Part shown: piece by piece, positions 15,687 through 25,247 of the stretch
Position numbering within the stretch: position 1 is the first letter of the stretch
How the letters are laid out: each line of letters begins with the position of its first letter
Assembly (NCBI GenBank): GCA_016282145.1
Contig: JAEEJZ010000027.1
Span: 1-50,781 of the forward strand
From: Bacteroidales bacterium
GTDB lineage: Bacteria > Bacteroidota > Bacteroidia > Bacteroidales > UBA932
Direction: 5' to 3'
Length of the DNA stretch: 50,781 bases
The notes under the pieces: generated by a model
The model's database searches: none
The model's input: the letters and a program-made list of their open reading frames with translations, nothing else
Told to the model about the DNA's origin: nothing
Program-made: the position numbers and the translations under genes

Positions 15687-17906
15687 TTACTTGTTGTAGC
15701 GGACTGCAAAATAGTCCATAGTGTTGTAGCCGCTGTTGTTGGCGATGGTGCTGTCGTCATAGGAATCCACCGATTTCGCCGCCGCTTTGTTGTTGCGCGG
15801 CATCAGGCGGATGCTTACCAGTTCGTGGCCAAGGATCTCGGTCGGGAGCGGGAAGTCATATACGCGGGTCCCCAGGGTCTGCCAGTCGTTCTGGGATGCC
15901 CAGATGGCGACATCGGGAACTGTGAATTCAGCGATATCAATCCACTCGCTGTCGCTTGAAGCGGAGGTATCATAGGTGGTCAGCGAGTACTGGGCCTTCC
16001 AGTAGCGCGGAGAACGGGCGCTCTGGGAATTGTTGTACATCGCAAACTGCATCGAAACCCGGTCGGAAACAATGCCTTCGGTACTGAAGACCACCAGCCA
16101 GCAGTAGCCCCTGCTGTTTGAGGAATCCCACCAGTACTTGTTGGACCAGCTGAGCTTGAGATTGTCCTTGAACCAGCCCTTTCCGTCCGTATTCTGCGCA
16201 TCTTCCGTGTGGTTGTCCACCCAGGGCTGATAGATGCCGCCTTCGTCCAGCTCGATTCCGGCGCCTTCCTTATACTTGTTCTTCTTCTTGCTTCCGCACT
16301 CGCCGATGTAGAAGTAGGTCGGGGAGAAGTTGCTCACCGCTCCGTAGGTATGGCAGAGTTCACCGTTGCCCTTGGTGGCCAGGATGGCATCGTCAAGGAG
16401 CGTTTCATCCCATTCTCCCGGGAACTTGGCGTAGCGGAACTCGGTAATCAGGCCGGAGAAGTTATCCGCAAAGTCCGGTTTGAGGTCGATTTCCTCGCGA
16501 ACAAGGTGGCGGAGCTGGTAGCGGCCGATATTGCCGTCCTTCTCGAAACGCTTATAAGTCTCGTGAACCACGATACCGGTAATGTCACCGCTGCCGTAAG
16601 GAAGCGTCTCGCCGTTGCGGCGGTACGGGCAGGTCATATTGGTGAACATATACATACTGCCACCCTCGATGTCACGGATCAGGATGGGGTACTTAGCCAG
16701 GCGGTTATAGCCGCAGGCTGAAGTATATCCCTCATTCACCGGGGTGAACGGTCCCTTGCGCATCGCTATCTCGCAGTTCTTGATCGTTACGAGAGTATTG
16801 AGGTCATTGTCCGTCAGTTCATTGATACTCTTTTCCTTCCAGGGCATGGTGGCTGTGCCGTCCGAACTGGTAAGGATGTCGTTGGAGCTCACGCCTTCGA
16901 TGGTATAGCAAACCGGCTCGCTATCGGATCTTTTCACCACGGCACCGCCTATACCCAGCGTGACACGGCTGTAACGCGTGAACTCATTTGCATACTCGTT
17001 ACGTGCAATGAGCCGGAAGCCGTACTGCCCGTCGGCGCTCTCCAGATAGGAGGTACGAGCGGTCAGGGTATAGTCAATCACACCGGTCCCCTGCTTGTAG
17101 TCTTCCACAATCGCGTCCCCGGCATTGCCGCCTTCGGTCGTACTGACGATATAGCCCTCGACAAGGGCGTCGTCGGGCAGGGTGTACCCGCTGACGGTCG
17201 CAACACTGCGCAACTGCTCAGGAGTGAATACGGTGCCGATATTATTGTCTGCACGTGCCTGCACTACAGTGACCATCCGGGTCTGCAGGATATCCCAACC
17301 ATCTTTATAAGAGAGCGCAATGTCGCCGCGGCGCATATAGACTTTATCCGGATTGTCAGTCGTCTTGAAGCTCAGTCTGCTCGGCGAGAGCTGACAGTCC
17401 GTAATCCAATCTTCGGCACCGGAGACACGCACCTGCGTCGTAATCCGCTCCAAAGGGATATTGATGTCAGTAGCAACGGTGTTTGCTTCGGTGCTGCCGT
17501 TCAAGACCAGGACGGAACCGTCAAGGATGTCGACTTTTTCTTCAACGGCACCATACTGGAATACAGAAACGGTATCCTTGCGGGTATCCGAAAAGAACAG
17601 GAGATCGGCCCGGCGCTGGAACCCGTCGTTCTTCAACACTTTGACGGACATTGAACCGTCTTCCGCCCCGTACTCACTGGTAGACAGCCAAAGCCATTCT
17701 TCATCCGAAGGATCAATCAAGGTAATATCCCCTTTCTTGTTGGAGAGGTAATCAATCGTGACCTCTCCCCCCTCCTCGCCGACATAATAAGCATGTTCCG
17801 GCATTCCCAGTTCATCGGGGGCAAACACATCGAAATGAGTCCGGTCACAGGACAGGAAGGACAACAGGGCAAGGGAAACTGCTGTAAGTATCGTAAATCT
17901 TTTCAT
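15687..17906 (-). CDS. BACON / DUF5689 surface lipoprotein
   Basis: 739 residues. Lipoprotein signal MKRFTILTAVSLALLSFLSC, Cys20. Two BACON-type beta domains lie in about 40-225 (GGEVTIDYLSNKKGDITLIDPSDEEWLWLS). A DUF5689 domain follows at about 230-480 (FTPEQLRSVATVSGYTLPDDALVEGYIVSTTEGGN). The C-terminal 250 residues are a jelly-roll-like part (YFYIGECGSKKKNKYKEG, then YFAVRYNK). DUF5689 is an OB-like domain common in SusCD-linked surface lipoproteins of Bacteroidota and often occurs with extracellular nucleases or EEP proteins. It sits 3 bp after the BACON gene, in the usual position of a surface glycan-binding protein after SusD. Confidence 0.82.
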   Translation of the reverse strand: MKRFTILTAVSLALLSFLSCDRTHFDVFAPDELGMPEHAYYVGEEGGEVTIDYLSNKKGDITLIDPSDEEWLWLSTSEYGAEDGSMSVKVLKNDGFQRRADLLFFSDTRKDTVSVFQYGAVEEKVDILDGSVLVLNGSTEANTVATDINIPLERITTQVRVSGAEDWITDCQLSPSRLSFKTTDNPDKVYMRRGDIALSYKDGWDILQTRMVTVVQARADNNIGTVFTPEQLRSVATVSGYTLPDDALVEGYIVSTTEGGNAGDAIVEDYKQGTGVIDYTLTARTSYLESADGQYGFRLIARNEYANEFTRYSRVTLGIGGAVVKRSDSEPVCYTIEGVSSNDILTSSDGTATMPWKEKSINELTDNDLNTLVTIKNCEIAMRKGPFTPVNEGYTSACGYNRLAKYPILIRDIEGGSMYMFTNMTCPYRRNGETLPYGSGDITGIVVHETYKRFEKDGNIGRYQLRHLVREEIDLKPDFADNFSGLITEFRYAKFPGEWDETLLDDAILATKGNGELCHTYGAVSNFSPTYFYIGECGSKKKNKYKEGAGIELDEGGIYQPWVDNHTEDAQNTDGKGWFKDNLKLSWSNKYWWDSSNSRGYCWLVVFSTEGIVSDRVSMQFAMYNNSQSARSPRYWKAQYSLTTYDTSASSDSEWIDIAEFTVPDVAIWASQNDWQTLGTRVYDFPLPTEILGHELVSIRLMPRNNKAAAKSVDSYDDSTIANNSGYNTMDYFAVRYNK

Positions 17907-17909
17907 AAG

Positions 17910-18581
17910 CTATTTGATCTGGACAACAGTGACGGTATTGGAATAAACGGAATCTCCTTCTGTAGAATCCATGCTTCCCGCATCCGTGTGGGTAAGTTTC
18001 ATATTTGCCATGCGGACCGCCCCCGTGGTGTTGGGAGCGACCTCGACGACCACCTGGTCCGCCTCCACGCTCTTGAGAGTAATCCAGGGGCTTTCGGGCT
18101 CCTGTCCTTCAGGATAGGTAAGCGTGAGGTACATTTCATCCAAGTTATAAATGAGGTTCGTGTTGAACGCGATGGTTTCCGTCTTCCCCTCCGCCGGAAC
18201 GGAGAGGGATGAAACACCCAGTTTCATCACACACTCGGAATCGGAGAAGTACCCTTGTTGATACATATTCAACGTACGGGTCTGGTCTCCGGCCTTGAAC
18301 ACCAGGATCACGCGGCGCGCGCGACCGTAGTTGACTTCATAGTCAAAAACCAGGTAGCCGGACTTATAACCGTTAAAACGGTCGATGGAGGCCCAGGAGA
18401 CTTCCCGGTCCAATTCCACGGTCCAGGAAGTATTCGAGAATACCGCGACCTGGGTGCTTCCGCCGCTGGCAGGAAGAACATTATATTTCGAAAGGAGCCC
18501 CAGCGTCTGGTCGTATTCGGCCTTCGGGCTGCAGGCGACCGCAGCAAGAAGGACTGTGACGTATAGAATAAACTTCTTCAT
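17910..18581 (-). CDS. BACON-domain surface lipoprotein
   Basis: 223 residues. Lipoprotein signal MKKFILYVTVLLAAVAC, Cys17. Residues 30-115 show a BACON domain (PASGGSTQVAVFSNTSWTVELDREVSWASID, then RRVILVFKAGDQTRTLNMYQQG), and a second related beta domain follows to the end (VPAEGKTETIAFNTNL, then NTVTVVQIK). BACON domains are carbohydrate- or mucin-binding folds of Bacteroidota surface proteins. It lies 5 bp after susD and 3 bp before the DUF5689 gene, in the SusE/SGBP-like position. Confidence 0.85.
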   Translation of the reverse strand: MKKFILYVTVLLAAVACSPKAEYDQTLGLLSKYNVLPASGGSTQVAVFSNTSWTVELDREVSWASIDRFNGYKSGYLVFDYEVNYGRARRVILVFKAGDQTRTLNMYQQGYFSDSECVMKLGVSSLSVPAEGKTETIAFNTNLIYNLDEMYLTLTYPEGQEPESPWITLKSVEADQVVVEVAPNTTGAVRMANMKLTHTDAGSMDSTEGDSVYSNTVTVVQIK

Positions 18582-18586
18582 ATCCC

Positions 18587-20086
18587 TTAATCAGTAAGAT
18601 TGTACTTTTCGTATTCCGGATTCGAGAGGATGCGGCCGGTACGCTGGCACTGCACATCCGGAATCGGGTAATACTCATGGCACGGCCGGATATTGGCCTG
18701 GACGTTACTATAGAGATTATAGGCACGGACCTGGTCGTACCAGATACCCCAGCGTACCAGGTCATATTTACGACCCCATTCGCCGAAGAGCTCGCGGGCA
18801 CGCTCGTCGCGGATTTCCCCGCGCAGTTTCACCTCGCCCACGAAGGGGTACGGCGCCAGCTCAGCACGCTCGCGGACACGGTTGAGATAATCTACAGACT
18901 TGGTATAATTCCCCTTTTCACACCAGGCCTCGGCGAGCAGCAGAAGGGCATCGGCGTAGCGGAAAATCTTGTAGTTGTTACTATCCCTGTTCCGATACAC
19001 ATTGAAGCACCAGAACTTATGTCCCATCCAGGTGGTAGAGAAGTTCACGCCATGCCAACTCGTCGCCAGATTATACTCCCGGCGAATATCTCCGGCGCCG
19101 CTGGGGAAGATTGTGGTCTTCGTATAATTGGTAGGCTTCAGCGGCCGATATGAGACCGCATTTTCTCCGACCTCCGGAATAGGGACACCGTCGAACACGC
19201 CATTTGGATCATTTGTGGTCTTAAAGGGCAGCACGATGGCGCTGATGGCCAGATTGCTGGGCGGTGCATAGTCAATACCGCCTTCCTCGTACTCGTGATT
19301 GATTTCAAAGATGGATTCCGGCGTATGCTTGTTGCGGAAGCAGACATCCGAGTAAGGATACTGGTTCAGGTCTCCATACATATCCTCCAGATGCTCGCAG
19401 GCGTAGATGACAGTGTCCCAGTCCTTGTTCCAGGCGGCCATCTTGGCAATCATCATCCAGCCCATTGCCGCACCGCAGTAGTTGTACTCCTGGTCACAGG
19501 TGCGGACCTGCGGAAGGGTAGGCACATAGAGTTTGAGCTCATCGATGAGGGTCTGGCGTGTCGTCACGGCACTCATCCGCCCCAGTTTGGCAATGCGGAG
19601 CATATCCTCCTCGGACTCGACGTAGTCTTCATAGAAGGGCACATCCCCAAAGGTGCAAGTCAGCAGATAATAATAATAGGAGAGGAGGATGCGAACCTCT
19701 ACGGCATAAGGCGATTTATCGCTCTCCGGGAGCGGGGAACGGTCGATGCCCGCAAGGGTGCTAAGGCAGTAACGAATCCCCTGCCAGCTTTTCTCCCAGA
19801 CATGGGCACCGGCCCCGGGGCGTGCGGGATTTATATCCATCTTGGCATCCGGCTGGGCGGAGCCGTCCGTCGACGCCAAATCGGTGGTACCTTCGATGCC
19901 CTCATATAAACGAAGATCGTGAATCGGGTTCAGCGGATCGTAGCAACCGTTGAGGGCCGCGCGGATCTGTGGCTTGGTCTTAAAGAACGCATACGGGCTG
20001 ACGATGTCATTGGGGTTCTCATTGAGACAGGACTCCATCGCAAACGCCGCTGCGATAAGAGATATAAGGGTGAAAAACTTTTTCAT
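18587..20086 (-). CDS. SusD/RagB-family nutrient-binding lipoprotein
   Basis: 499 residues from the ATG at 20086; a GTG three codons upstream is possible, but MKKFFTLISLIAAAFAMESC is a standard lipoprotein signal (Cys20). SusD hallmarks are NENPNDIVSPYAFFKTKPQIRAALNGCYD near 22, EVRILLSYYYYLLTCTFGDVPFYED near 130 (the TPR-like region), KIFRYADALLLLAEAWCEKGNY near 390 and LRGEIRDERARELFGEWGRKYDLVRWG near 425. Length is typical. The protein is the lid-like partner of SusC and binds oligosaccharide at the cell surface. It begins 8 bp after the susC stop. Confidence 0.95.
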   Translation of the reverse strand: MKKFFTLISLIAAAFAMESCLNENPNDIVSPYAFFKTKPQIRAALNGCYDPLNPIHDLRLYEGIEGTTDLASTDGSAQPDAKMDINPARPGAGAHVWEKSWQGIRYCLSTLAGIDRSPLPESDKSPYAVEVRILLSYYYYLLTCTFGDVPFYEDYVESEEDMLRIAKLGRMSAVTTRQTLIDELKLYVPTLPQVRTCDQEYNYCGAAMGWMMIAKMAAWNKDWDTVIYACEHLEDMYGDLNQYPYSDVCFRNKHTPESIFEINHEYEEGGIDYAPPSNLAISAIVLPFKTTNDPNGVFDGVPIPEVGENAVSYRPLKPTNYTKTTIFPSGAGDIRREYNLATSWHGVNFSTTWMGHKFWCFNVYRNRDSNNYKIFRYADALLLLAEAWCEKGNYTKSVDYLNRVRERAELAPYPFVGEVKLRGEIRDERARELFGEWGRKYDLVRWGIWYDQVRAYNLYSNVQANIRPCHEYYPIPDVQCQRTGRILSNPEYEKYNLTD

Positions 20087-20094
20087 ACGGCGCA

Positions 20095-23000
20095 CTAATA
20101 TTTCAGTTGGACGGAGAACACGACACGCATGGGCTTGGGATAGTACGAATTGTCATATCCGTTGGTCCCGCCGGAAGAGACATCCGGGTCAAAGCCGTTG
20201 TAACTGCTGAGCAGATAGAGGTTCTCTCCGGAGCAGGAAAGTTCCAGCTCGCGCAGAATCTTGCTCTTGATGTTGAAGCGGTAGCCCAGGCTCACGGTCT
20301 TCAGACGGAGATACGAAGCATCGTGGACCATGAACGAACTCGGGAGCGCGTTGCCATCAAAGACGCCTGCACGGGGAAGGTTGGAAGTGGGATTCTTCTC
20401 AGGGTGCCAGGCGTTGACCATATAGGCATACTGGTTGGTACGGCGCGATCCGGCCATATAGAATTCCGAGTAATTGAACACCTTGCCGCCTACGCAGTAG
20501 GAGAAGAAGATGCCCAGCGAGAAGCCCTTGATGCGGAAGGTGTTCTGCAAACCGCCGGAAATCACCGGGTCCGGGGAGCCGAGGAACACGATATCCCGGG
20601 AGTCCAGCGTACCGTCGTGATTCTGGTCAATGAAAACCGGATAACCGAGTTTCGTGGTGCTCTGGTCGTTGGCAAGGGAGCGGGTAATCTTGTTCCGGTT
20701 GATTTCTTCCTGGTTGTGCCAGACACCGGCGTACTGGAAGCCCCAGAAGGAATTCACAGGATAACCTACCCGGTAACCGATGTTCATGTAACCTCCGGTA
20801 GGAGCGTTCCTGGACGAAACCTCGGATTCTGCACCGATATCGTTGACAATCGAGGAGGCGTGGGAAATCGTGAAGGAAGTCGTCCAGGCGAAGTTACGCT
20901 TTACGATGTTACGGGAATTCAAGGTCATTTCGAGACCCTGACTCGTCGTACGGCCGATATTCTGGTAATTCGTGTCATAACCAGTGTGCTGCGGCTTCTT
21001 CACGGTGAGAAGCAGGTCGGTCGTAACCGCCCGGTAAGCCTCGAACTCCAGGGAGAGCCGGTTGTTCAGTACGGCAAAGTCCAGTGCTATATTCCCCTCT
21101 GTCGTGGTCTCCCAGGTCAGGTTGGGGGATGCGATGCGGGCCTGCCAGTACTCCTGGCTGTATTTCCCACCGAAGGGGTAACCGCCGGAACCGGAATCCA
21201 GCCGGGCCATGGAACGGTAGGCCTGGTTGAGGTCGTTACCGGACTGGCCGAGACTGACTTTAAGGGAGAGGTCGTCCAGCCAGTTGACCCCCTTGAGCCA
21301 GGGCTCGTTAGAAATGACCCACTTAATGGCGCCGGAGGGGAAGAAACCCCACTTATGGTTGGCGGCAAAGTTCGAAGCGGCATCCGCCCGACCGGTGAAA
21401 GTAAAGTAATACCGATGCTTATAGTTGTAATTGGCGCGGAGGAAGAAGGCCAGCTTATCCTTAGCGACATAACCGGTGCTGACTCCGTAACTTTCCTTGT
21501 TCGCCACCGCACCCATATTGTTCCACTTCATGGCATCCACCAAATAACCTTCACCATCTACCGTAAGGGTGTGGCTGGTGAAATGCTTGAACGTCTGACC
21601 GAGCGTGGCATCGACGTGGTGGCCTTTCTTATCCCTGGAGAACTCGAGCGTATTCTCGACGTAGAGACTCTGCTCGCCGTAATTCTGCCGGTAGGCATAA
21701 CCGCCCATCGCCTCGGTATGGGAAGGCAGGGAGGACGGAGAGTATTTGTAGCGCTGACGGTCGAAGTAGTAATAGCTGAACTTTGTCTTGAACTTGAGCA
21801 GCCTTGCCAGCTTGATATTGGCACCGGCGGTTGCGGTGAGCATGCTGCGGTCGGTATTGTCCACGTTCTCGTTCAGACGGACGACGGCGTTGTCCTGGAT
21901 GGGGGAACCGTTGCTCAAGGGATTGTAAGAATCTTTAGGCTGGATGAGCGGAGACATATATATGGCCGCATAATAGATACCGCCGGCACCGATGGCCGTC
22001 AGGAAATTGTCCTGCAGACGGTACTGGTAGCGAAGGTTGGCATAGAGCGTCAGCCACTTGAACACATTGTTGGAGAGGTTCAGCGTGGCGGTAATATTCT
22101 GCTTACCGCTCTTCTTGATAATACCTTGCTCATCGCTATAACCCAGGGCGGCATAGAACTTCTGCTTACCCTGGAAGCCGTTGATAGAAATCCAGTGGTG
22201 CTGGTACGGAGCAATCCGGCTCACATCCTTGACCCAGTCGGTTCCCGGGCCGTTGGTGAACGGAGTTTTTACCGACATGTTGCTGATTGGCGTGTAATTG
22301 TTGATGCTGCCGCTCGTTCCGCTGTGCTGGACGTATTCGTTACGATAAATACCGTACTGTTCAGCGTCCATCAGGTCGAGATTGCGGGGCAGCATCGAGA
22401 AACCGGCGCTGGACTTGAAGGTGATGGCGATGTTCTGGCTAGGGCCGGAGGAATCCGTGCTGCCCTTGGTGGTGATGATGATGACACCGTTCGCGCCGCG
22501 AGCACCGTAGATAGCGGTGGAGGAAGCATCCTTTAAGATCGAGATAGCCTCGATATCAGCGGGGTTGACATCGCTGAGAGAGGTGCCTTCATCCATCATA
22601 ACGCCGTCAATCACAATGAGCGGGTCATTGGACGCGGTGATGGAACGGGAACCGCGGATACGGATGACGGCATCCGAACCAGGCTCACCGTCCGTACTGG
22701 TAACAACCATACCGGCGACACGGCCCTGCAGGGCCTGGTCTACGGAAAGGACCGGTTCGTCACGGATCTCAGACATCTTCACGTTAGTCACGGAACCGGT
22801 CAGGTCGGCCTGCTTTACGGCGCCGTAGCCGATGACCACGACATCTTCCAGCCGCTGGCTGGCATCGGGCTGCAGGGTCACGTCATAAGAGGTTTTGCCC
22901 TTGACAGGGAACACCGACTCTGTAAAGCCCAGGAAATGCACGGAGATGTAATCCCCGTCCTTGCATTCAACCGTGTAACGGCCGGAAACGTCCGTCGTCG

Positions 23001-23166
23001 CGGAAGAAATGACGTTGCCCTTGGGGCTGCCACTTTTCACGACCACGATGGCACCGGGCAAGGATTCAGTATTATTGTCGCGCACGATACCGCTTACCTT
23101 GCGGGTCTGTGCGAACGCAGGAACGAGCGCAAAGAGCGCCAGTAATATAAGAAGTAACTTTTTCAT
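20095..23166 (-). CDS. SusC/RagA-family TonB-linked outer-membrane transporter
   Basis: 1023 residues from the ATG at 23166, giving MKKLLLILLALFALVPAFAQ as signal peptide; the start overlaps the preceding stop codon (ATGA). Domains in order: carboxypeptidase-D regulatory-like domain about 22-105, plug domain about 108-225 with the SusC signature DVVVIGYGAVKQADLTGSV near 108 and DPLIVIDGVMMD near 180, then a 22-strand barrel ending in VVFSVQLKY. It imports bound oligosaccharides with energy from TonB. It is not of the hybrid kind with an N-terminal anti-sigma-interacting (STN) domain, so control by a membrane ECF circuit is not indicated. Confidence 0.96.
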   Translation of the reverse strand: MKKLLLILLALFALVPAFAQTRKVSGIVRDNNTESLPGAIVVVKSGSPKGNVISSATTDVSGRYTVECKDGDYISVHFLGFTESVFPVKGKTSYDVTLQPDASQRLEDVVVIGYGAVKQADLTGSVTNVKMSEIRDEPVLSVDQALQGRVAGMVVTSTDGEPGSDAVIRIRGSRSITASNDPLIVIDGVMMDEGTSLSDVNPADIEAISILKDASSTAIYGARGANGVIIITTKGSTDSSGPSQNIAITFKSSAGFSMLPRNLDLMDAEQYGIYRNEYVQHSGTSGSINNYTPISNMSVKTPFTNGPGTDWVKDVSRIAPYQHHWISINGFQGKQKFYAALGYSDEQGIIKKSGKQNITATLNLSNNVFKWLTLYANLRYQYRLQDNFLTAIGAGGIYYAAIYMSPLIQPKDSYNPLSNGSPIQDNAVVRLNENVDNTDRSMLTATAGANIKLARLLKFKTKFSYYYFDRQRYKYSPSSLPSHTEAMGGYAYRQNYGEQSLYVENTLEFSRDKKGHHVDATLGQTFKHFTSHTLTVDGEGYLVDAMKWNNMGAVANKESYGVSTGYVAKDKLAFFLRANYNYKHRYYFTFTGRADAASNFAANHKWGFFPSGAIKWVISNEPWLKGVNWLDDLSLKVSLGQSGNDLNQAYRSMARLDSGSGGYPFGGKYSQEYWQARIASPNLTWETTTEGNIALDFAVLNNRLSLEFEAYRAVTTDLLLTVKKPQHTGYDTNYQNIGRTTSQGLEMTLNSRNIVKRNFAWTTSFTISHASSIVNDIGAESEVSSRNAPTGGYMNIGYRVGYPVNSFWGFQYAGVWHNQEEINRNKITRSLANDQSTTKLGYPVFIDQNHDGTLDSRDIVFLGSPDPVISGGLQNTFRIKGFSLGIFFSYCVGGKVFNYSEFYMAGSRRTNQYAYMVNAWHPEKNPTSNLPRAGVFDGNALPSSFMVHDASYLRLKTVSLGYRFNIKSKILRELELSCSGENLYLLSSYNGFDPDVSSGGTNGYDNSYYPKPMRVVFSVQLKY

Positions 23167-24047
23167 ATCCAATCTGCTCCTTCATCATCATCATAGGCGT
23201 AGTCATCGTCGTACAGAATGCTGAAGTCGGCCGGCGTAACCTGATAGGCCGCAAGGTTGTCGATGTGGACGAATACCCTGTCGTCGTTGGCTGTACTGAA
23301 AATAAATTTCGTCTGGGAACTCAAATGACCGTCATTCCCGACGATGAGCAGATAATGGAGATTGCTCTTGTCAGCGGCGGTCCCCAGCGGCACGTTTACC
23401 CGGAAGGTGGCAAGACGGGTGTCATAGAACTGGCCGCCGGAGACAGTGATGTCCAGCGTGATGTTCTTGCTGAGGAACTCATTGTCGGTCTCCGCCCAGG
23501 CATTGAAGGAGATATAATCGAAATAGTCCTTGCTGAGCTTCGAATACTCCTGGGTGGTAAAGGTCTCCCTGCCCGTGATGGTCACCATCTGGCCGGGTTC
23601 ACCGGAGAAATCATCGATGAAGCGCAGCGGATAACCCTGGCGGACGGTCAGGAATTTTCCCAGCGACTGGGGAGGGCAGGAGAAACTGAGCTTCCCGCTG
23701 CGACTGTCCAGTGAATTGAGGTCCAGGATGGATTCGGCATCGTAGGTTACTACGGTGTGACCGGGTTCGATCTCATCCACCCGGGTGATCTTGAACCAAT
23801 CCGGTGTGGAAGCGTCCTGGGTCACCATGTACTTCCACTGGAGGTCGACGTTGGACAAGATGTGGATCTTTCCATCCTGGACTCCGCCAAACGGAATCTG
23901 GATGTTATCCACGGTCTTGTCTGCCGAGGTTTCGTACACCTTGATGTACTCGCTCCGTTCCGGGCGTTGAGGTTCGTCATTCAAACTGCAAGCGCAGAGA
24001 ATGGCAGACAGGGACGCCCACAAGAGAATTAAATTACTTTTTTTCAT
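23163..24047 (-). CDS. Lipoprotein of unknown function ahead of susC, with strongly acidic C terminus
   Basis: 294 residues. Lipoprotein signal MKKSNLILLWASLSAILCAC, Cys20. The rest is predicted beta-rich (VDNIQIPFGGVQDGKIHILSNVDLQWKYMV near 50, GQMVTITGRETFTTQEYSKL near 155) and might hold BACON-like or similar surface-binding domains, but I do not recognise a family. The last 20 residues are unusual, with DDDYAYDDDEGADWI containing eight acidic residues. It is coupled to susC by an ATGA overlap and follows the EEP gene by 8 bp. A surface glycan-binding role is the default inference for this position. Confidence 0.7.
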   Translation of the reverse strand: MKKSNLILLWASLSAILCACSLNDEPQRPERSEYIKVYETSADKTVDNIQIPFGGVQDGKIHILSNVDLQWKYMVTQDASTPDWFKITRVDEIEPGHTVVTYDAESILDLNSLDSRSGKLSFSCPPQSLGKFLTVRQGYPLRFIDDFSGEPGQMVTITGRETFTTQEYSKLSKDYFDYISFNAWAETDNEFLSKNITLDITVSGGQFYDTRLATFRVNVPLGTAADKSNLHYLLIVGNDGHLSSQTKFIFSTANDDRVFVHIDNLAAYQVTPADFSILYDDDYAYDDDEGADWI

Positions 24048-24055
24048 ATGAATGA

Positions 24056-25087
24056 TTACTTCATTTTTGAAATCTTGAAATCCGCGATGATGGGATAGTG
24101 GTCGGACGGAATATAGAAGGTAGAGACGCCGGAATGCTCCCGGGTCGTGTACTTGTCAGGCTGGGCATAGACATTGGAGCAGGCGTTCAGCATCGCCTTG
24201 GAGACATACATATAGTCGATGCGCAGATTGCCGCAGGAAGGCATAAACACATCCGGATAACTCTCCGACACCAGGTCGAAGAAGGGAGAATGGAATATCA
24301 TATAGTCCTGCGTCGTAAAGCCCAGCGACGCATTGTTCCATTTGTACTTGTAATTGTCCTTGCGGCTGTAAGAGTTGTAGTCCCCCGCCATCAGCCACAA
24401 TTCCTTGTCCGGATTTTTCGTGGTGCGGACGGTGCCGTTCAGAATGCAGGTCAGCTCCTTGACGCGGTGTTTCTCTCCCTCATACCTCTCCGCACTGGCA
24501 GCACGCTGGTCGTGGGGGACGCCGTAGCCGAATTTACCGTGCTTGAGGTGGACCGTCACGATATTGAGCGGCTTTTGCGCACCTTCCACGTGCACCTGAT
24601 ACCAGCCGCTGTAGTTCACGACGACGGAATCAGGCTTGCTGCCCTTGACAATCTTGATGCTGTCGATGGGGAAACGCGAAGTGACCGCGTCGGGATAATT
24701 CGTCAAACCGAAAGGCGTGGAAGTAGAAGGGCGCCGGGGAACGACAAAATGGTACTGGTGTCCCCAACGGGCACAGAGTTCACCCCAGTGGGCTGGCAAG
24801 TAACGCTCTTCGTTGGGCATATGGGTGTGGGTGCCGTCGTAGTAAATCGTGGCTGCCTCACAGAAAACACAGATGTCCGGATCCCACTCTTTCATCCATT
24901 CCACAAACTTGTCGTAATTGTCCGGCTGACCGGCCCACATCCCGTTCTGGATATTCCAGTACAGCACACGGAGCGTCTGCTTGCTGTTGTGGGACGGCTT
25001 CTTTTGCGCCGCCACATCTGTAGCAGCAGCAATGGTCAGAAGGAAGACCAAAGCAAAAGTTTTGAAGAAGATTTTCTCAAAGCGCAT
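24056..25087 (-). CDS. Secreted endonuclease/exonuclease/phosphatase (EEP) family hydrolase
   Basis: 343 residues from the Met at 25087 (signal MRFEKIFFKTFALVFLLTIAAATDVAAQ); two codons upstream is a second in-frame ATG. All EEP catalytic blocks are visible: RVLYWNIQNGMW (Asn) near 40, DICVFCEAAT (Glu) near 70, IVTVHLKHG (His) near 180, LMAGDYNSYS (Asp, Asn) near 240, RIDYMYVS near 290 and PSDHYPIIADF (Asp, His) at the end. Family members cleave phosphodiesters or phosphomonoesters in DNA, inositol phosphates or sphingomyelin; the substrate here is unknown. There is no fused fimbrillin domain, unlike the two EEP paralogues in unit A. It is the first gene of unit B. Confidence 0.88.
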   Translation of the reverse strand: MRFEKIFFKTFALVFLLTIAAATDVAAQKKPSHNSKQTLRVLYWNIQNGMWAGQPDNYDKFVEWMKEWDPDICVFCEAATIYYDGTHTHMPNEERYLPAHWGELCARWGHQYHFVVPRRPSTSTPFGLTNYPDAVTSRFPIDSIKIVKGSKPDSVVVNYSGWYQVHVEGAQKPLNIVTVHLKHGKFGYGVPHDQRAASAERYEGEKHRVKELTCILNGTVRTTKNPDKELWLMAGDYNSYSRKDNYKYKWNNASLGFTTQDYMIFHSPFFDLVSESYPDVFMPSCGNLRIDYMYVSKAMLNACSNVYAQPDKYTTREHSGVSTFYIPSDHYPIIADFKISKMK

Positions 25088-25107
25088 AATCATAAAATCT
25101 ACAAGCA

Positions 25108-25115
25108 CAAATATA
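25108..25115 (-). promoter_or_regulatory. -7 box of unit B
   Basis: TATATTTG on the minus strand matches TAnnTTTG exactly, 20 bp before the EEP start. The -33 region (about 25134-25138) reads TTTTC, a weak match. It directly abuts the terminator of unit A, so the SusCD unit can be transcribed independently. Confidence 0.65.
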
Positions 25116-25147
25116 AAAATAAAATCCGGAGCGAAAAGGGCTCCGGA
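25113..25147 (-). terminator. Intrinsic terminator between units A and B
   Basis: Perfect 8-bp stem TCCGGAGC (25125-25132) with GCTCCGGA (25140-25147) and a 7-base loop. On the minus strand it is followed by TTTTATTTTTAT (25124-25113). It lies about 100 bp past the stop codon of the GH39-like gene; the stretch 25148-25247 holds nothing else I can recognise. Confidence 0.85.
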
Positions 25148-25247
25148 CTGAATAAGGAAACACAATCAGCGTTAGGGAAATGCTTATCTCCTGAATATCA
25201 ACTAAATAAATAAATTTAATAACTATATCCGGGAAATAGTTTACGCC

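Noticed and set aside
13428..15959. Long open frame on the plus strand, about 840 codons
   Set aside because: It lies antisense to the well-supported genes at 8168-17906. Its composition follows the codon positions of those genes, it crosses gene borders, and it has no recognisable domain.
20107..22536. Long open frame on the plus strand opposite susC
   Set aside because: Antisense shadow of a clear SusC gene in GC-rich DNA, with no domain, signal or spacing support.
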